Shown here piece after piece: positions 44,759-53,243 of a stretch of DNA of 58,678 nt. Position 1 is the first letter of the stretch, and the number at the start of each line of letters is the position of its first letter. The stretch is taken from positions 1 to 58,678 of the forward strand of contig CAINCQ010000039.1 in the NCBI GenBank assembly GCA_903847095.1, in the 5' to 3' direction. This DNA is from an uncultured bacterium (GTDB taxonomy: Bacteria > Patescibacteriota > Minisyncoccia > Minisyncoccales > UBA5738). A program made the translations under genes and the position numbers. The notes beneath the pieces are model-generated. The model saw only the letters and a list, made by a program, of their open reading frames with translations, ran no database searches and was not told the DNA's origin.

Positions 44759-44846
44759 TGGCGGAGGGGGCGAGATTTGAACTCGCGATACCTTTCGGCA
44801 TACACGCTTTCCAAGCGTGCGCACTCGGCCGCTATGCGACCCCTCC
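44759..44846 (-). tRNA. tRNA-Ser (GGA)
   Basis: On the minus strand: acceptor GGAGGGG/CCCCTCC, D arm with GCATAGCGGCCGAGTGC, anticodon stem CACGC/GCGTG around loop TTGGAAA (anticodon GGA), long variable arm TATGCCGAAAGGTATC, T arm GCGAGTTCAAATCTCGC, discriminator G and encoded CCA. It is intact. Confidence 0.96.
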
Positions 44847-44857
44847 GCAGAGAACAG

Positions 44858-45103
44858 TTAGCGTTTTGAAATTAGATTTTTAAAAGCGATGCCGCCCTTA
44901 TACGATTTAATTTCTTTTTCTCTCTTCATTGACGCCTTTTTATTATTGAATTCTTCGCTGTAAATCAATTTCCAGGGTCTTCCTAATTTCGTTGAGCGAC
45001 TGGAACCGCGACTATGAGCTTCCAGCCTGTTGGCGATGTTGGATGTGTAGCCGATATAGTATCTATTGCTTTTTTGGCTTTGTAAAATGTATATATAATA
45101 CAT
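44858..45103 (-). CDS. GIY-YIG nuclease domain protein
   Basis: 81 residues from the ATG at 45103 (MYYIYILQSQKSNRYYIGYTSNIANRLEAH). The GIY-YIG core is Y-I-Y...Y-I-G-Y with the catalytic Arg in NRLEAH; the family's Glu is in LIYSEEF. This is the stand-alone YhbQ/UPF0213-like type found in many bacteria; a DNA-repair or mobile function is possible. It ends twelve bases before the tRNA-Ser gene, on the same strand. Confidence 0.85.
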   Translation of the reverse strand: MYYIYILQSQKSNRYYIGYTSNIANRLEAHSRGSSRSTKLGRPWKLIYSEEFNNKKASMKREKEIKSYKGGIAFKNLISKR

Positions 45104-45237
45104 TATCGCGATTCTCTCCAATAATGTACGTATCATAGTAAAATATGGGTAATTTTTCAAGGTTTTTGAGGAATTTAGCGGATTTTGTTTTTGTTTGAAA
45201 TCTTGTCATCCGGCTCAATTTGATTTAAAACTAAGGA

Positions 45238-46149
45238 ATGATGGCAATAATATCCGAGGCGTTCAACGATACGGCGAAAATTGTGCCGCTTCTTTTGGCG
45301 ATATACGTCGGTATCGAGCTTTTCGAATATAAGTTCGGGAGCGCTATTATTGGCAAGGTAAAGAAAGCGGGAGCGTATGGTCCGTTGATCGGAGCGTTGG
45401 CGGGTATTTTTCCCCAGTGCGGGTTTTCGGTGATCGCTACCGCCCTTTATACCCAAAGGCTGGCCACGATCGGGACTTTGCTGGCGATATATTTGTCCAC
45501 TTCCGATGAAGCGTTGCCGATACTTCTTTCGCGCCCGGATAAGGTTGCTATCGTTTTGCCGCTGATCGCGACCAAATTGCTTATCGCTTTGATCGCCGGA
45601 TACGCGATCGATCTTGCTTTTCGGAAATACAATAAAAAAACCCTGGCGCATATCTATGATTACGCTCAAGGCGCCGATGATTTGACCCACCACCACGAAG
45701 CGGCGCTTGAAACCCAGGCTTGTTGCGGCCATAGCGCCAATGCCGCGTCAAAAAAATTCAACACGACCGAAATCCTGCTTCATCCGGTATTGCATACCCT
45801 AAAAATCTTTGTTTTCATCTTCGCGATAACTTTGGCCATAAATTTTTCCGTCCAGCGGATCGGAGAAGACACGATAGGCGGATTTTTATCCGCGAACGCG
45901 TTTTTGGGACCGTTTTTGGCCGCGTTGATCGGCCTGATACCGAATTGCGCGGCATCGGTTGCCATAACCGAGTTTTATCTCAAGGGATTGATTACTTATG
46001 GTACGGCAGTAGCCGGATTGAGTGCCAGCGCCGGCTTGGGGATTTTGGTACTGATCAAGGAAGAAAAAGACAAGAGAAATGTTATGGTGGTTATAGGATT
46101 GCTTTTTGGCGTCAGCGTGATCGCGGGACTATTGATCCAATATTTGTAG
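45238..46149 (+). CDS. Putative heavy-metal/manganese exporter, 10-TM ArsP_2-like
   Basis: 303 residues with about eight to ten membrane helices. The repeated halves carry GPLIGALAGIFPQCGFSVIATALYTQR...LSTSDEALPIL and GPFLAALIGLIPNCAASVAITEFYLKG, with PQCGFS and PNCAAS as paired motifs. The cytoplasmic loop is His/Cys-rich (DLTHHHEAALETQACCGHS), fitting metal handling. Family members are annotated as putative manganese transporters or heavy-metal exporters. The start could also be the second ATG at 45241. Single gene. Confidence 0.8.
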   Translation: MMAIISEAFNDTAKIVPLLLAIYVGIELFEYKFGSAIIGKVKKAGAYGPLIGALAGIFPQCGFSVIATALYTQRLATIGTLLAIYLSTSDEALPILLSRPDKVAIVLPLIATKLLIALIAGYAIDLAFRKYNKKTLAHIYDYAQGADDLTHHHEAALETQACCGHSANAASKKFNTTEILLHPVLHTLKIFVFIFAITLAINFSVQRIGEDTIGGFLSANAFLGPFLAALIGLIPNCAASVAITEFYLKGLITYGTAVAGLSASAGLGILVLIKEEKDKRNVMVVIGLLFGVSVIAGLLIQYL

Positions 46150-46172
46150 GGTAAGCAGAGGGGGAAATTCTT

Positions 46173-46337
46173 ATGCCGCGAGGGTTTTTGTTCCAAAAAG
46201 GCTTTCTGGGAACATCAGCGACCAAAGGATTTCTGACCTGGTGGCGCTTTTTGTTTGGGCTTCGTCTATGTTTGGCAAACCAAATTTCAGCAACTGTCGC
46301 GGCCAACGATCGAAGCTTTGCTTCGGTCTTTTTTTGA
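46173..46337 (+). CDS. Possible small basic/aromatic peptide
   Basis: 54 residues (MPRGFLFQKGFLGTSATKGF...), with AGAGGGGG eight bases before the ATG. It runs through the hairpin terminator at 46308-46335 and stops in the next promoter, which argues against it. Kept only because of its good ribosome site. Confidence 0.2.
   Translation: MPRGFLFQKGFLGTSATKGFLTWWRFLFGLRLCLANQISATVAANDRSFASVFF
46308..46335 (+). terminator. Terminator upstream of the 46391 gene
   Basis: GATCGAAGC-TTT-GCTTCGGTC followed by seven T. Confidence 0.8.
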
Positions 46338-46361
46338 CATTTTATCTATTAGGATTAAGAT
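46334..46361 (+). promoter_or_regulatory. Promoter for the 46391 gene
   Basis: TTGACA, 16-base spacer, TAAGAT; the -35 box overlaps the preceding T-run. Confidence 0.65.
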
Positions 46362-46390
46362 ACAAATGCGGTTTTCCGCGAGGGATAGTC

Positions 46391-46720
46391 GTGAAAATAA
46401 GATTACTGGTGTGTTTGGTTCTGATCGTTTTGATGATCGGGTCCGGGGCGGCTTTGGAATTGGAATATAAACAAGCGCCGGTCCGCTCGGAAAAGATTCA
46501 GATTTGGGATGAAGGAAACGGCTATTATCTGTTCGATTTGGGCGGTGTTCAATACTTAAGGATGACAGGCTTTGACGCCAGCTCGATTTTTCTACAGGCG
46601 TTGGTGAAGTTTGAAAATGACCACCCCGAATGGGACGTTGTTTCGAGCGAGCCGTTTATTTACGATGGCGAAGGGGGTTGTTATTACTACTACATAAAAT
46701 GCGTGCCTAAAGCCGTTTAA
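46391..46720 (+). CDS. Hypothetical secreted protein (GTG start)
   Basis: 109 residues from the GTG at 46391, five bases after AGGGA. A signal peptide (KIRLLVCLVLIVLMIGSGAA, no lipobox) is followed by ~85 residues rich in acidic and aromatic residues, ending GEGGCYYYYIKCVPKAV with two Cys that could form a disulfide. No known domain. Single-gene unit with promoter and terminator. Confidence 0.65.
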   Translation: MKIRLLVCLVLIVLMIGSGAALELEYKQAPVRSEKIQIWDEGNGYYLFDLGGVQYLRMTGFDASSIFLQALVKFENDHPEWDVVSSEPFIYDGEGGCYYYYIKCVPKAV

Positions 46721-46748
46721 AACCGATCGAAAAGCGTTCGGTTTTTTT
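46721..46748 (+). terminator. Terminator after the 46391 gene
   Basis: AACCGATCG-AAAAG-CGTTCGGTT followed by T-run. Confidence 0.85.
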
Positions 46749-46825
46749 GTAAAAAGCCCAGTTTTTGCTATCGTGAAAAGTGAGATTAAAAAATGATCTT
46801 ATACAGGTCAAATTTATATATAAAA

Positions 46826-47464
46826 ATGAATGCAATCGAACAAATAAAGAAAAAAGCGGAAGGATATTTCGATAAAGCCAAAGGAAGTCATGGCTGGGAC
46901 CATACTTTAAGGGTTTATAAGCTTTGTCTTCATATCGGAAAGAAGGAAAAGGCGGATTTGGAAATTTTAGAAATTGCCTCTTTGCTGCACGATATCGGAC
47001 GGCCTTTGGAGGACGAAGGCAAGGGGCAGGTTTGCCACGCCAAAATAGGCGCGCTAATGGCGCGTGAATTGCTTGATTCGTTGGGTATCGAAAAAGAAAA
47101 GATAAGCAGGGTCGTTCATTGTATCGAGACTCACCGTTTTCGCGACCAGAAAATCCCGGAAACTCTGGAGGCCAGGATCCTTTTTGATGCCGATAAACTT
47201 GATTCGATCGGAGCCGTCGGGATCGGCCGCGCCTTTTTATTCGCCGGAGAGATTGGTGCCAAATTATATAACAAGGGAGTGGATATCGAAAAAACAAAAC
47301 CTTACACCGAAGAGGACACGGCTTACCGCGAATATATGGTCAAGCTGCAAAAGATCAAAGACCGGATGTTGACGTCGGAAGGCCAAAGGATTGCCGTCGG
47401 CCGCCACGAGTATATGGCCGGATTTTTTGATAGAATAGATAAAGAAGCGGACGGTATTTTATAA
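46826..47464 (+). CDS. HD-domain phosphohydrolase 1
   Basis: 212 residues from the ATG at 46826. The metal-binding residues of the HD superfamily are GWDHTLRVY (first His), LLHDIGR (HD pair), a later His in VVHCIETHRF, and DADKLDSIGAVGI (final Asp). It resembles the YedJ/uncharacterised phosphohydrolase subgroup; the nucleotide substrate is unknown. First of a co-directional run continuing to 51122, and 16 bases before a second HD gene. Confidence 0.88.
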   Translation: MNAIEQIKKKAEGYFDKAKGSHGWDHTLRVYKLCLHIGKKEKADLEILEIASLLHDIGRPLEDEGKGQVCHAKIGALMARELLDSLGIEKEKISRVVHCIETHRFRDQKIPETLEARILFDADKLDSIGAVGIGRAFLFAGEIGAKLYNKGVDIEKTKPYTEEDTAYREYMVKLQKIKDRMLTSEGQRIAVGRHEYMAGFFDRIDKEADGIL

Positions 47465-47480
47465 AAAAAAGATCGCTAAG

Positions 47481-48074
47481 ATGGAAGATGTTTACGATAA
47501 AATTTGGGAAAAAGCTTTTTCGTATCAGGACAAGCGGGGTGACCGCGGCCACGCCCGGGTTACTTTGGAATACGCAAAAACTCTTTTGGCGTCGGAAAAA
47601 GGAGATGAAAAAATAATTATTCCCTCGATCATTCTTCACGATATCGGTTGGAGCCGGGTGGCGTCGGATAAAGCGATGATCATCTTTGACCAAAAAGCTT
47701 CTCCGGAAGAAAAAAGGGCGGCGCGATTGGAACATCAAAATAAAGGCGTGGAATTGGCAACGAGAATTCTTGATGAGTTAGGTTATCCCGAAGATTTGTC
47801 TAAAGAAATTTTGGACATTATCTTCCAACATGATACCCGCCAGGGTTTTATTTCCAAGAATGAAGGATTGACGCGCGACGCGGATAAACTTTGGCGATTC
47901 TCGGCTATTGGTTTTGACTTGGATATTGAGCGCTTCAAAATTACGCCTCAACAAAATTACGTGCGGATGGATAAAAGAATCGCGGAACCCGGTTTTTTCT
48001 TTTCCGCATCGGCGAAACAGATCGCAAGAACCGAACTGGAAAAAAGAAAACAGGAATATAGCTTAAATAATTAA
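47481..48074 (+). CDS. HD-domain phosphohydrolase 2
   Basis: 197 residues. GDRGHARVTLEYAKTLL, IILHDIGWSRV, EHQNKG, FQHDTRQGF and TRDADKLWRFS supply the HD-type metal site. It is diverged from the upstream gene, so the pair is an old duplication or two independent members. Substrate unknown. Confidence 0.85.
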   Translation: MEDVYDKIWEKAFSYQDKRGDRGHARVTLEYAKTLLASEKGDEKIIIPSIILHDIGWSRVASDKAMIIFDQKASPEEKRAARLEHQNKGVELATRILDELGYPEDLSKEILDIIFQHDTRQGFISKNEGLTRDADKLWRFSAIGFDLDIERFKITPQQNYVRMDKRIAEPGFFFSASAKQIARTELEKRKQEYSLNN

Positions 48075-48084
48075 CTTGTTATTT

Positions 48085-48681
48085 ATGGCCAAGAAAAAAT
48101 ACTACGCTTATAGTTTCGGTAAAGAGCAGGGTGTGACCGATAACTGGCCCGAGTGCCAGGATATAGTGAGTCGCGCGCCCAATGCCAAATATAAGGGTTT
48201 TGAGACCCGGGACGCGGCCGAGCGCTGGCTGGCCGCGGGAGCTGACTACAAGATCAAACACATCGCAGGCGAGGCCGGCGTATATTTCGATGCCGGAACC
48301 GGCGCGGGTAATGGCGTTGAGATCAATGTATCCGACGCGCGCGGGAGCGGTTTGCTTTGGAAGGTTTTACCCGAAAAGGAGTTGAATGAATCAGGCCATT
48401 ATCCGATTCCCGGAACGACCAATAATTTCGGTGAGCTTTCGGCCTGCAAATACGCTTTGATGATCGCCATGCGCGCGGGTATCCAAAAAGTTTTCGGCGA
48501 CAGCTCCTTGATCCTTGATTATTGGTCCAAAGGGTTTATTAAGAAAGAGATGAACGAGGAAACGCAGGAGCTGGCCCGGGAAGTAAAAAAACTGCGTTTT
48601 CTCTTCGAGCAAAACGGAGGCCAGTTGGTAAAAATCTCGGGTGGTTCCAATCCCGCGGATTTGGGGTTCCATAAAGGCTGA
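48085..48681 (+). CDS. Ribonuclease H1-type protein with N-terminal viroplasmin-like domain
   Basis: 198 residues from the ATG at 48085. The N-terminal ~50 residues (KKKYYAYSFGKEQGVTDNWPECQDIVSRAPNAKYKGFETRDAAERWL) form the hybrid-binding domain found in eukaryote-like RNases H1. The catalytic domain shows the acidic residues in YFDAGTG (D), FGELSACKYA (E), FGDSSLI (D) and SNPAD (D). It removes RNA from RNA-DNA hybrids. Confidence 0.87.
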   Translation: MAKKKYYAYSFGKEQGVTDNWPECQDIVSRAPNAKYKGFETRDAAERWLAAGADYKIKHIAGEAGVYFDAGTGAGNGVEINVSDARGSGLLWKVLPEKELNESGHYPIPGTTNNFGELSACKYALMIAMRAGIQKVFGDSSLILDYWSKGFIKKEMNEETQELAREVKKLRFLFEQNGGQLVKISGGSNPADLGFHKG

Positions 48682-48689
48682 TTAAAAAA

Positions 48690-49814
48690 ATGATCTTTCC
48701 CGATTATAAAAACAGCATCGTTAATGTCTCAAGCTCGATCATCGCGGCTTTGGGCGGCCGCGCCCAGTATCCACCGCTTAAGAAGCTGGCTTTTTTGAAG
48801 CAAAATAAAAAGATCGTGCTTCTGGTGGTGGATGGTTTGGGTTACGAATTTCTGAAAAAATACGGGCAAGATTCTTTTTTGGAAAAAAATTGCGTCGATA
48901 AAATCACTTCCGTTTTTCCGACGACCACGGCGAGCGCGGAGACATCATTGGAAACCGGCGTGGCGCCAAAGCAGCATGCCATAACGGGATTTACGATGTG
49001 GCTGAAAGAGCTTGGCGTAGTTTCCAAAATTCTGTTGTTTAACGTGAGGGGAGGCGGATCATTAATGGAAATGGGCGTCAGCCGGGACGATATTTATACC
49101 GAAAAGGTGATCATGGAAAAAGTTTCTGTCCCTTCGGTAATGGTGATGCCGCGAATCACGGCCGCCCGGTTTGGCTCGAGCCGCTGGGCCGCGGCTTTTG
49201 ACGATCTGCCCGGGATGATCGACCAGATTAAAAAAGCGGTTTCCCGGTCCGATAACCGGTTTGTTTATTCTTATTGGATAGACTTGGATAAGACTTGCCA
49301 TAAATACGGATGCGCGAGCAATCAGGCCAAAAATCATCTTATCGAGATCGACCGGGCTATTGAAGATTTGGCCGGATTTTTAAAAAAAAGAGAAGCGATT
49401 TTGGTGGTTACCGCCGATCATGGTTTATGCGATGTGCTTGATAAAAACCGGATTATTCTTCAGGATTATCCCGATATCTACGATTGCCTGGCTTTGCCGC
49501 TTTGCGGCGATAGCCGCGCTTCGTTCTGTTATGTCAGGCCGGAGCGCGATCGGGAATTCAGGCGATTGGTCAAAAAAAAGCTCGATTTCTGTTGTACCTT
49601 GCATAAGGGATCCGATTTTATCAAAAAGGGGGTGTTTGGTTTGGGAGTCGCCAATCCCAGACTTTATGAGCGGGTCGGCGATTATATCCTGGTGGCCAAA
49701 GATGGTTATACGATCCGCGATTTTCTTTTTCGCGAAGCAAAACCGGAAAGGAAAGGTCATCATGGGGGTTTAAGCGAAGAAGAGATATATGTTCCTTTGA
49801 TAGTTTCACGCTAA
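48690..49814 (+). CDS. Alkaline phosphatase superfamily / type I phosphodiesterase-like protein
   Basis: 374 residues. KIVLLVVDGLGYEFLKK holds the first metal ligand Asp, FPTTTASAETSLETGVAPKQHAITGFTMWL the nucleophilic Thr, DLDKTCHKYG and VTADHGLCDV further metal ligands, and GHHGGLSEEEIYVPLI the final His. Hydrolyses phosphodiesters or phosphomonoesters; the substrate is unknown. No signal peptide, so cytoplasmic. Confidence 0.85.
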   Translation: MIFPDYKNSIVNVSSSIIAALGGRAQYPPLKKLAFLKQNKKIVLLVVDGLGYEFLKKYGQDSFLEKNCVDKITSVFPTTTASAETSLETGVAPKQHAITGFTMWLKELGVVSKILLFNVRGGGSLMEMGVSRDDIYTEKVIMEKVSVPSVMVMPRITAARFGSSRWAAAFDDLPGMIDQIKKAVSRSDNRFVYSYWIDLDKTCHKYGCASNQAKNHLIEIDRAIEDLAGFLKKREAILVVTADHGLCDVLDKNRIILQDYPDIYDCLALPLCGDSRASFCYVRPERDREFRRLVKKKLDFCCTLHKGSDFIKKGVFGLGVANPRLYERVGDYILVAKDGYTIRDFLFREAKPERKGHHGGLSEEEIYVPLIVSR

Positions 49815-49846
49815 ACGCAAAACGTCCCGGTTTCCGGGATAAAAAA

Positions 49847-50335
49847 ATGGAAAACCAAAAAAAGATTCTTGTAGTTTATTATTCCAAAACCGGCAACACC
49901 GAACGCGCAGCCAAAGATATCGCGTCCGGACTTGGGGCCGATTTGGAAAAGATCATTGACCAAAAAGACCGTTCGGGTATTTTTGGTTTTATTTTGGGCG
50001 GACGGGACGCGATGAAAAAAAGAGGCACAAAGATCGGCATCTTGAATTACGATCCGGCCGGCTATGACCTGATTGTCGTGGGTACTCCCGTCTGGGGCTC
50101 AAATATAGCTCCGGCAGTGAGGACCTATCTTGACGCGAACAGAGGCAAAATCAAAAGTCTTGCTTGCTTTGAAACCTCGGGCGGAACGCCCATAGAAAAG
50201 ATCGGAGCGTTTGTCGAAGAGGCGGCGGGAAAGAAAATCGTTGCCAAGGCCGGATTTGAGCAAAAGGATTTGCGTGAAGAGAAAACATACAAAGAGAAAG
50301 TGTCTTTTTTCGTTGAAGCGATAAAAAAATTATAA
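49847..50335 (+). CDS. Flavodoxin
   Basis: 162 residues. The FMN phosphate loop is YYSKTGNTERAAKDIA, and the VVGTPVWGSNIAPAVRTYL region packs on the isoalloxazine ring, with Trp in place. This is the flavodoxin_4/FldA-like short group. It carries electrons for a flavin reductase or oxidoreductase not seen here. The next gene begins five bases downstream. Confidence 0.9.
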   Translation: MENQKKILVVYYSKTGNTERAAKDIASGLGADLEKIIDQKDRSGIFGFILGGRDAMKKRGTKIGILNYDPAGYDLIVVGTPVWGSNIAPAVRTYLDANRGKIKSLACFETSGGTPIEKIGAFVEEAAGKKIVAKAGFEQKDLREEKTYKEKVSFFVEAIKKL

Positions 50336-50339
50336 GATT

Positions 50340-51122
50340 ATGAAAAAGATTTTAATCGTTATTGCCGTTTTGATTGTTTTGGTTCTGGGCCTGCTGGCGT
50401 ATTTAGGCTATGTTCCGGGACTGTCGTCTGTTTTCGGAGCGGATAAGCCTCGGGATCTTGGCATAAAATATACCCAAGCCGATTTTGATTCGGCGTTTGC
50501 CAAAAGCCAGGTTGTTTACGAGGCTTTGCCGGCCGGAACACCCGACGAGTTAAGCCTTCAACGGCGCGGATCGCGGCCGGTTAATATTTCTTTTACTGCC
50601 GCCGAGGCTACTTCGTTAATGAATGACCGGCCTTTTAAATATTGGCCATATAAGCAAGTCCAGTTGAAATTCAACGCCGACGGTTCGGCGGAGATTTCGG
50701 GCGTCCTGGTCAAAGAGCGGGTGTCCGGGTATTGCGCGGCTATCGGAATTCCGAAAGCGGTAGCGGAAGCGGTCGTAAAGTTTTTGCCCAATAACCCGGT
50801 TTTTTACGTAAAGGGAAAGGGGGAGTTGGTTGACAATATGGTTACTGGTTTTGAGCCTCAGGCGCTGGAAGTGGGAAGAATGCCGTTGCCGCTGGGGATG
50901 ATTTTAGCCTTTAACGGTTTTGATAATCAGGCGGTTTACGCGGCTGACGCGAATATTACGGAATTGCTTTCAAAGGCGACTAACAAACGCCAGATCATTA
51001 TCGATTACATCAACCGACGGCTCGCGTCGATTACCGGTTTCTACGCGAAAAACGCGAAATTCGAAGAAAACAAACTGATCTTTGAAGGAAGTTTGCCGGA
51101 AGTGGAAGCGACGGCAAGATAA
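50340..51122 (+). CDS. Hypothetical membrane-anchored protein
   Basis: 260 residues. A single N-terminal membrane helix (ILIVIAVLIVLVLGLLAYLGYVPGL) anchors a ~225-residue extracytoplasmic domain of mixed alpha/beta sequence (ADFDSAFAKSQVVYEALPAGTPDELSL, LKFNADGSAEISGVLV, FYVKGKGELVDN). No family recognised. It directly follows the flavodoxin gene and probably shares its transcript. Confidence 0.7.
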   Translation: MKKILIVIAVLIVLVLGLLAYLGYVPGLSSVFGADKPRDLGIKYTQADFDSAFAKSQVVYEALPAGTPDELSLQRRGSRPVNISFTAAEATSLMNDRPFKYWPYKQVQLKFNADGSAEISGVLVKERVSGYCAAIGIPKAVAEAVVKFLPNNPVFYVKGKGELVDNMVTGFEPQALEVGRMPLPLGMILAFNGFDNQAVYAADANITELLSKATNKRQIIIDYINRRLASITGFYAKNAKFEENKLIFEGSLPEVEATAR

Positions 51123-51158
51123 TACGAAACATTGGAAACGAAAAAGAAGTTTTGTTTT

Positions 51159-51188
51159 TTGACCGGAAATCGTTATTTGTGATAAAAT
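51159..51188 (+). promoter_or_regulatory. Promoter for the 51221 gene
   Basis: TTGACC, 18-base spacer, TAAAAT. Confidence 0.5.
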
Positions 51189-51220
51189 ACGGAACAGATT
51201 AAAAAGCTTTTTTTTGAGCT

Positions 51221-51511
51221 ATGATTTCAAGCGGGGATACTCCGGACACCGGATATTACTCAAACAAGAAGAAGCAAAAATACCTTGATCTTTCCATCGG
51301 TTTTTTCGGCACCGCTTTTATTTGGTATTGTACGTTCCAGCCTTTTTGGTATTTTGCTCCGCTCGTCATTTGCTCATTGTCGGGAATGGCGTTGAAACGA
51401 AAAACCAAAAGGAAGTATATTCCAATCGGCGCCTTGAGCCTTTTTGCCTTGCCGTTCATCGTGTGGTGGTCAAGTATTTTGTTTTCCATGGGTATCACTG
51501 CCGAAGATTGA
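51221..51511 (+). CDS. Hypothetical small membrane protein
   Basis: 96 residues. A polar, Lys-rich N-terminus precedes three hydrophobic helices (~24-40, ~42-56, ~70-90), separated by a basic KRKTKRKY loop. No family recognised. Own weak promoter; the ribosome site (TTTGAGCT) is poor, so the start is uncertain. Confidence 0.55.
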   Translation: MISSGDTPDTGYYSNKKKQKYLDLSIGFFGTAFIWYCTFQPFWYFAPLVICSLSGMALKRKTKRKYIPIGALSLFALPFIVWWSSILFSMGITAED

Positions 51512-51619
51512 TTCGTTTAACGATTATAGTTAAATGACCGGTATGCTTATGCATCGGGGTATTTATCCGGTATGCAGGTTAATAATTAATTGTCTAGCGG
51601 CGCTCCTTTTAGCCTCAGG

Positions 51620-51643
51620 ATCGGGGTTTAATACCCCGATCGC
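51620..51643 (+). promoter_or_regulatory. Hairpin in the leader of the PEBP gene
   Basis: GATCGGGGT-TTAAT-ACCCCGATC, perfect nine-base stem ending about ten bases before the ATG at 51653; no T-run, so it may act on translation. Confidence 0.45.
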
Positions 51644-51652
51644 GGACTCAAC

Positions 51653-52222
51653 ATGAAAAGGACAATCGTTCTAATTTTTGTTCTGTTGGCGATCGGACTT
51701 TTTTTGATTTTAGCCCGAACAATAAACGATAATATCGACAAAGGTTTAATGATGTCAAATGGCAATAACAAAGGACCATCGATTATGAAAATATCAAGTG
51801 ATGCTTTTTCGACTGGCAGCTATATACCCTCAAAATTCACGGCCGATGGCGAAAAGATCAACCCAAAGCTGGTGATCGAAGGCATACCTCAAAACGCCAA
51901 GACCTTGGCGTTGATTGTTGACGATCCGGACGCGCCTTCAGGTACGTTCATTCATTGGACGGTTTGGAACATCGATCCGGCGATTTCCGTGATTGGCGAA
52001 AATTCCGTTCCGAATGGCGCGGTCCAAGGGATTACAAGTGCGGGGGTTTCCGGTTATGTACCGCCCGCGCCGCCGAGCGGGGTCCATCGTTATTATTTCA
52101 AGGTTTACGCCTTGGACGCAAAACTTAATTTGACGAGCAGCGCGAAAATATCCGATTTGGTTTTGGCCATGGAGGGACATATTCTTGATAAGGCCGAGTT
52201 GATGGGCTTATACACGAGGTAG
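51653..52222 (+). CDS. YbhB/YbcL family PEBP-like protein, membrane-anchored
   Basis: 189 residues. One N-terminal membrane helix (TIVLIFVLLAIGLFLILART) and a ~150-residue phosphatidylethanolamine-binding-protein fold: SSDAFSTGSYIPSKFTADGEKINPKLVIEG, LIVDDPDAPSGTFIHWTVWNI (ligand-site D-P-D-A and H-W), PPAPPSGVHRYYFKVYALD. Ligand unknown. The membrane anchor differs from cytoplasmic YbhB. Confidence 0.9.
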   Translation: MKRTIVLIFVLLAIGLFLILARTINDNIDKGLMMSNGNNKGPSIMKISSDAFSTGSYIPSKFTADGEKINPKLVIEGIPQNAKTLALIVDDPDAPSGTFIHWTVWNIDPAISVIGENSVPNGAVQGITSAGVSGYVPPAPPSGVHRYYFKVYALDAKLNLTSSAKISDLVLAMEGHILDKAELMGLYTR

Positions 52223-52281
52223 GTATTCGATGTATAGAACGTTCTATGGTAATTCGAACGGCAAGATCGGCGATTAAAACC

Positions 52282-52899
52282 ATGCTAAAAAAAGTAAAAC
52301 AATCGTTGGCCGTGGAAAAAGTTTTTTTCCGGGAATCATTGTCCCGGATTTTTTCCATTTTGGCGTTTCTTTTTTTTCTGTTTGCTGTGGCCGGATTTGT
52401 CGTTTCGATCCAGAATCCGGAACTGGCAGGACGGGCTTTTGACAGCCTTAGGCAAAGTTATGAGAGCAAGGGATTTTTTAACACCACTTCGAATTTTGAT
52501 CTTTTTATCCTCATTTTGCTCAACAATATTGTGGCCGCTTTTTTCAGCTTGGCCGCGGGCGTCATTCCTTTCTTTTTTCTTTCCGCCCTGGCGGTCATTG
52601 CCAACGGTTTTTTTCTTGGGGTGATCGGGGCAGTGGTTCTTGCCCAGGGGAAAGGAGTATCGACGGTCATTTTGTCGCTTCTGCCACACGGTATCGTAGA
52701 GTTGCCGGCTTTTTTCTATGCCTCGTCGCTGGGCATTTATTTAATGCAAAATATCTCAAGGAAAATAATGGGCCGGCCGGTTAAGCTCTGGACCGTTTTT
52801 AAAAATTCGCTTCGGTCATTTATCGTCATAGTGCTTCCGTTATTGTTTCTGGCCGCCTTTTTGGAGGTCTATGTTACGTATGCTATCGTAAAAAATTAA
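52282..52899 (+). CDS. SpoIIM-like (stage II sporulation protein M family) membrane protein
   Basis: 205 residues from the ATG at 52282. Five membrane helices and the family motif LPHGIVELPAFFYASSLG, with NNIVAAFFSLAAGVIPFFFLSALAVIANGFFLGVIG before it. In non-sporulating bacteria this family acts in membrane or cell-wall processes not yet defined. The organism need not sporulate. The following MazG-like gene begins 11 bases later. Confidence 0.82.
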   Translation: MLKKVKQSLAVEKVFFRESLSRIFSILAFLFFLFAVAGFVVSIQNPELAGRAFDSLRQSYESKGFFNTTSNFDLFILILLNNIVAAFFSLAAGVIPFFFLSALAVIANGFFLGVIGAVVLAQGKGVSTVILSLLPHGIVELPAFFYASSLGIYLMQNISRKIMGRPVKLWTVFKNSLRSFIVIVLPLLFLAAFLEVYVTYAIVKN

Positions 52900-52910
52900 A
52901 TACCAATTCC

Positions 52911-53240
52911 ATGGAATTCAACAATTATCAAAAAGAAGCGAGAAAAACCGCGATGTATCCGGACCTGGGGAACAATTTCGTTTATCCAACACTTGGCCTG
53001 GCCGGGGAGGCTGGCGAGGTTGCTGAAAAGATAAAAAAAGTAATCCGCGACGGCAATGGCATAGTGACCGATGAAAAAAAAGAAGAGCTTTCCAAGGAAC
53101 TCGGCGATGTTTTATGGTATGTAGCCAATTTGGCGGAGGAATTGGGTTTAGGGCTTGATCTTATCGCCCAAAAAAATCTCGAGAAATTGCGGTCGCGCCA
53201 AGACCGGGGAAAGTTGAAAGGCGACGGCGATAACCGCTGA
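52911..53240 (+). CDS. MazG-like nucleotide pyrophosphohydrolase
   Basis: 109 residues, the one-domain all-alpha NTP-PPase. GLAGEAGEVAEKIKKVIRD supplies the EExxE-type metal helix and KEELSKELGDVLWYVANLAEELG the ExxD metal helix. It hydrolyses non-canonical nucleoside triphosphates to monophosphate and pyrophosphate. Only three bases separate it from the MFS gene. Confidence 0.92.
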   Translation: MEFNNYQKEARKTAMYPDLGNNFVYPTLGLAGEAGEVAEKIKKVIRDGNGIVTDEKKEELSKELGDVLWYVANLAEELGLGLDLIAQKNLEKLRSRQDRGKLKGDGDNR

Positions 53241-53243
53241 AAA

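Noticed and set aside
44629-44883. Frames reading AEGARFELAIPFGI on the plus strand
   Set aside because: They are antisense translations of the two tRNA-Ser sequences.
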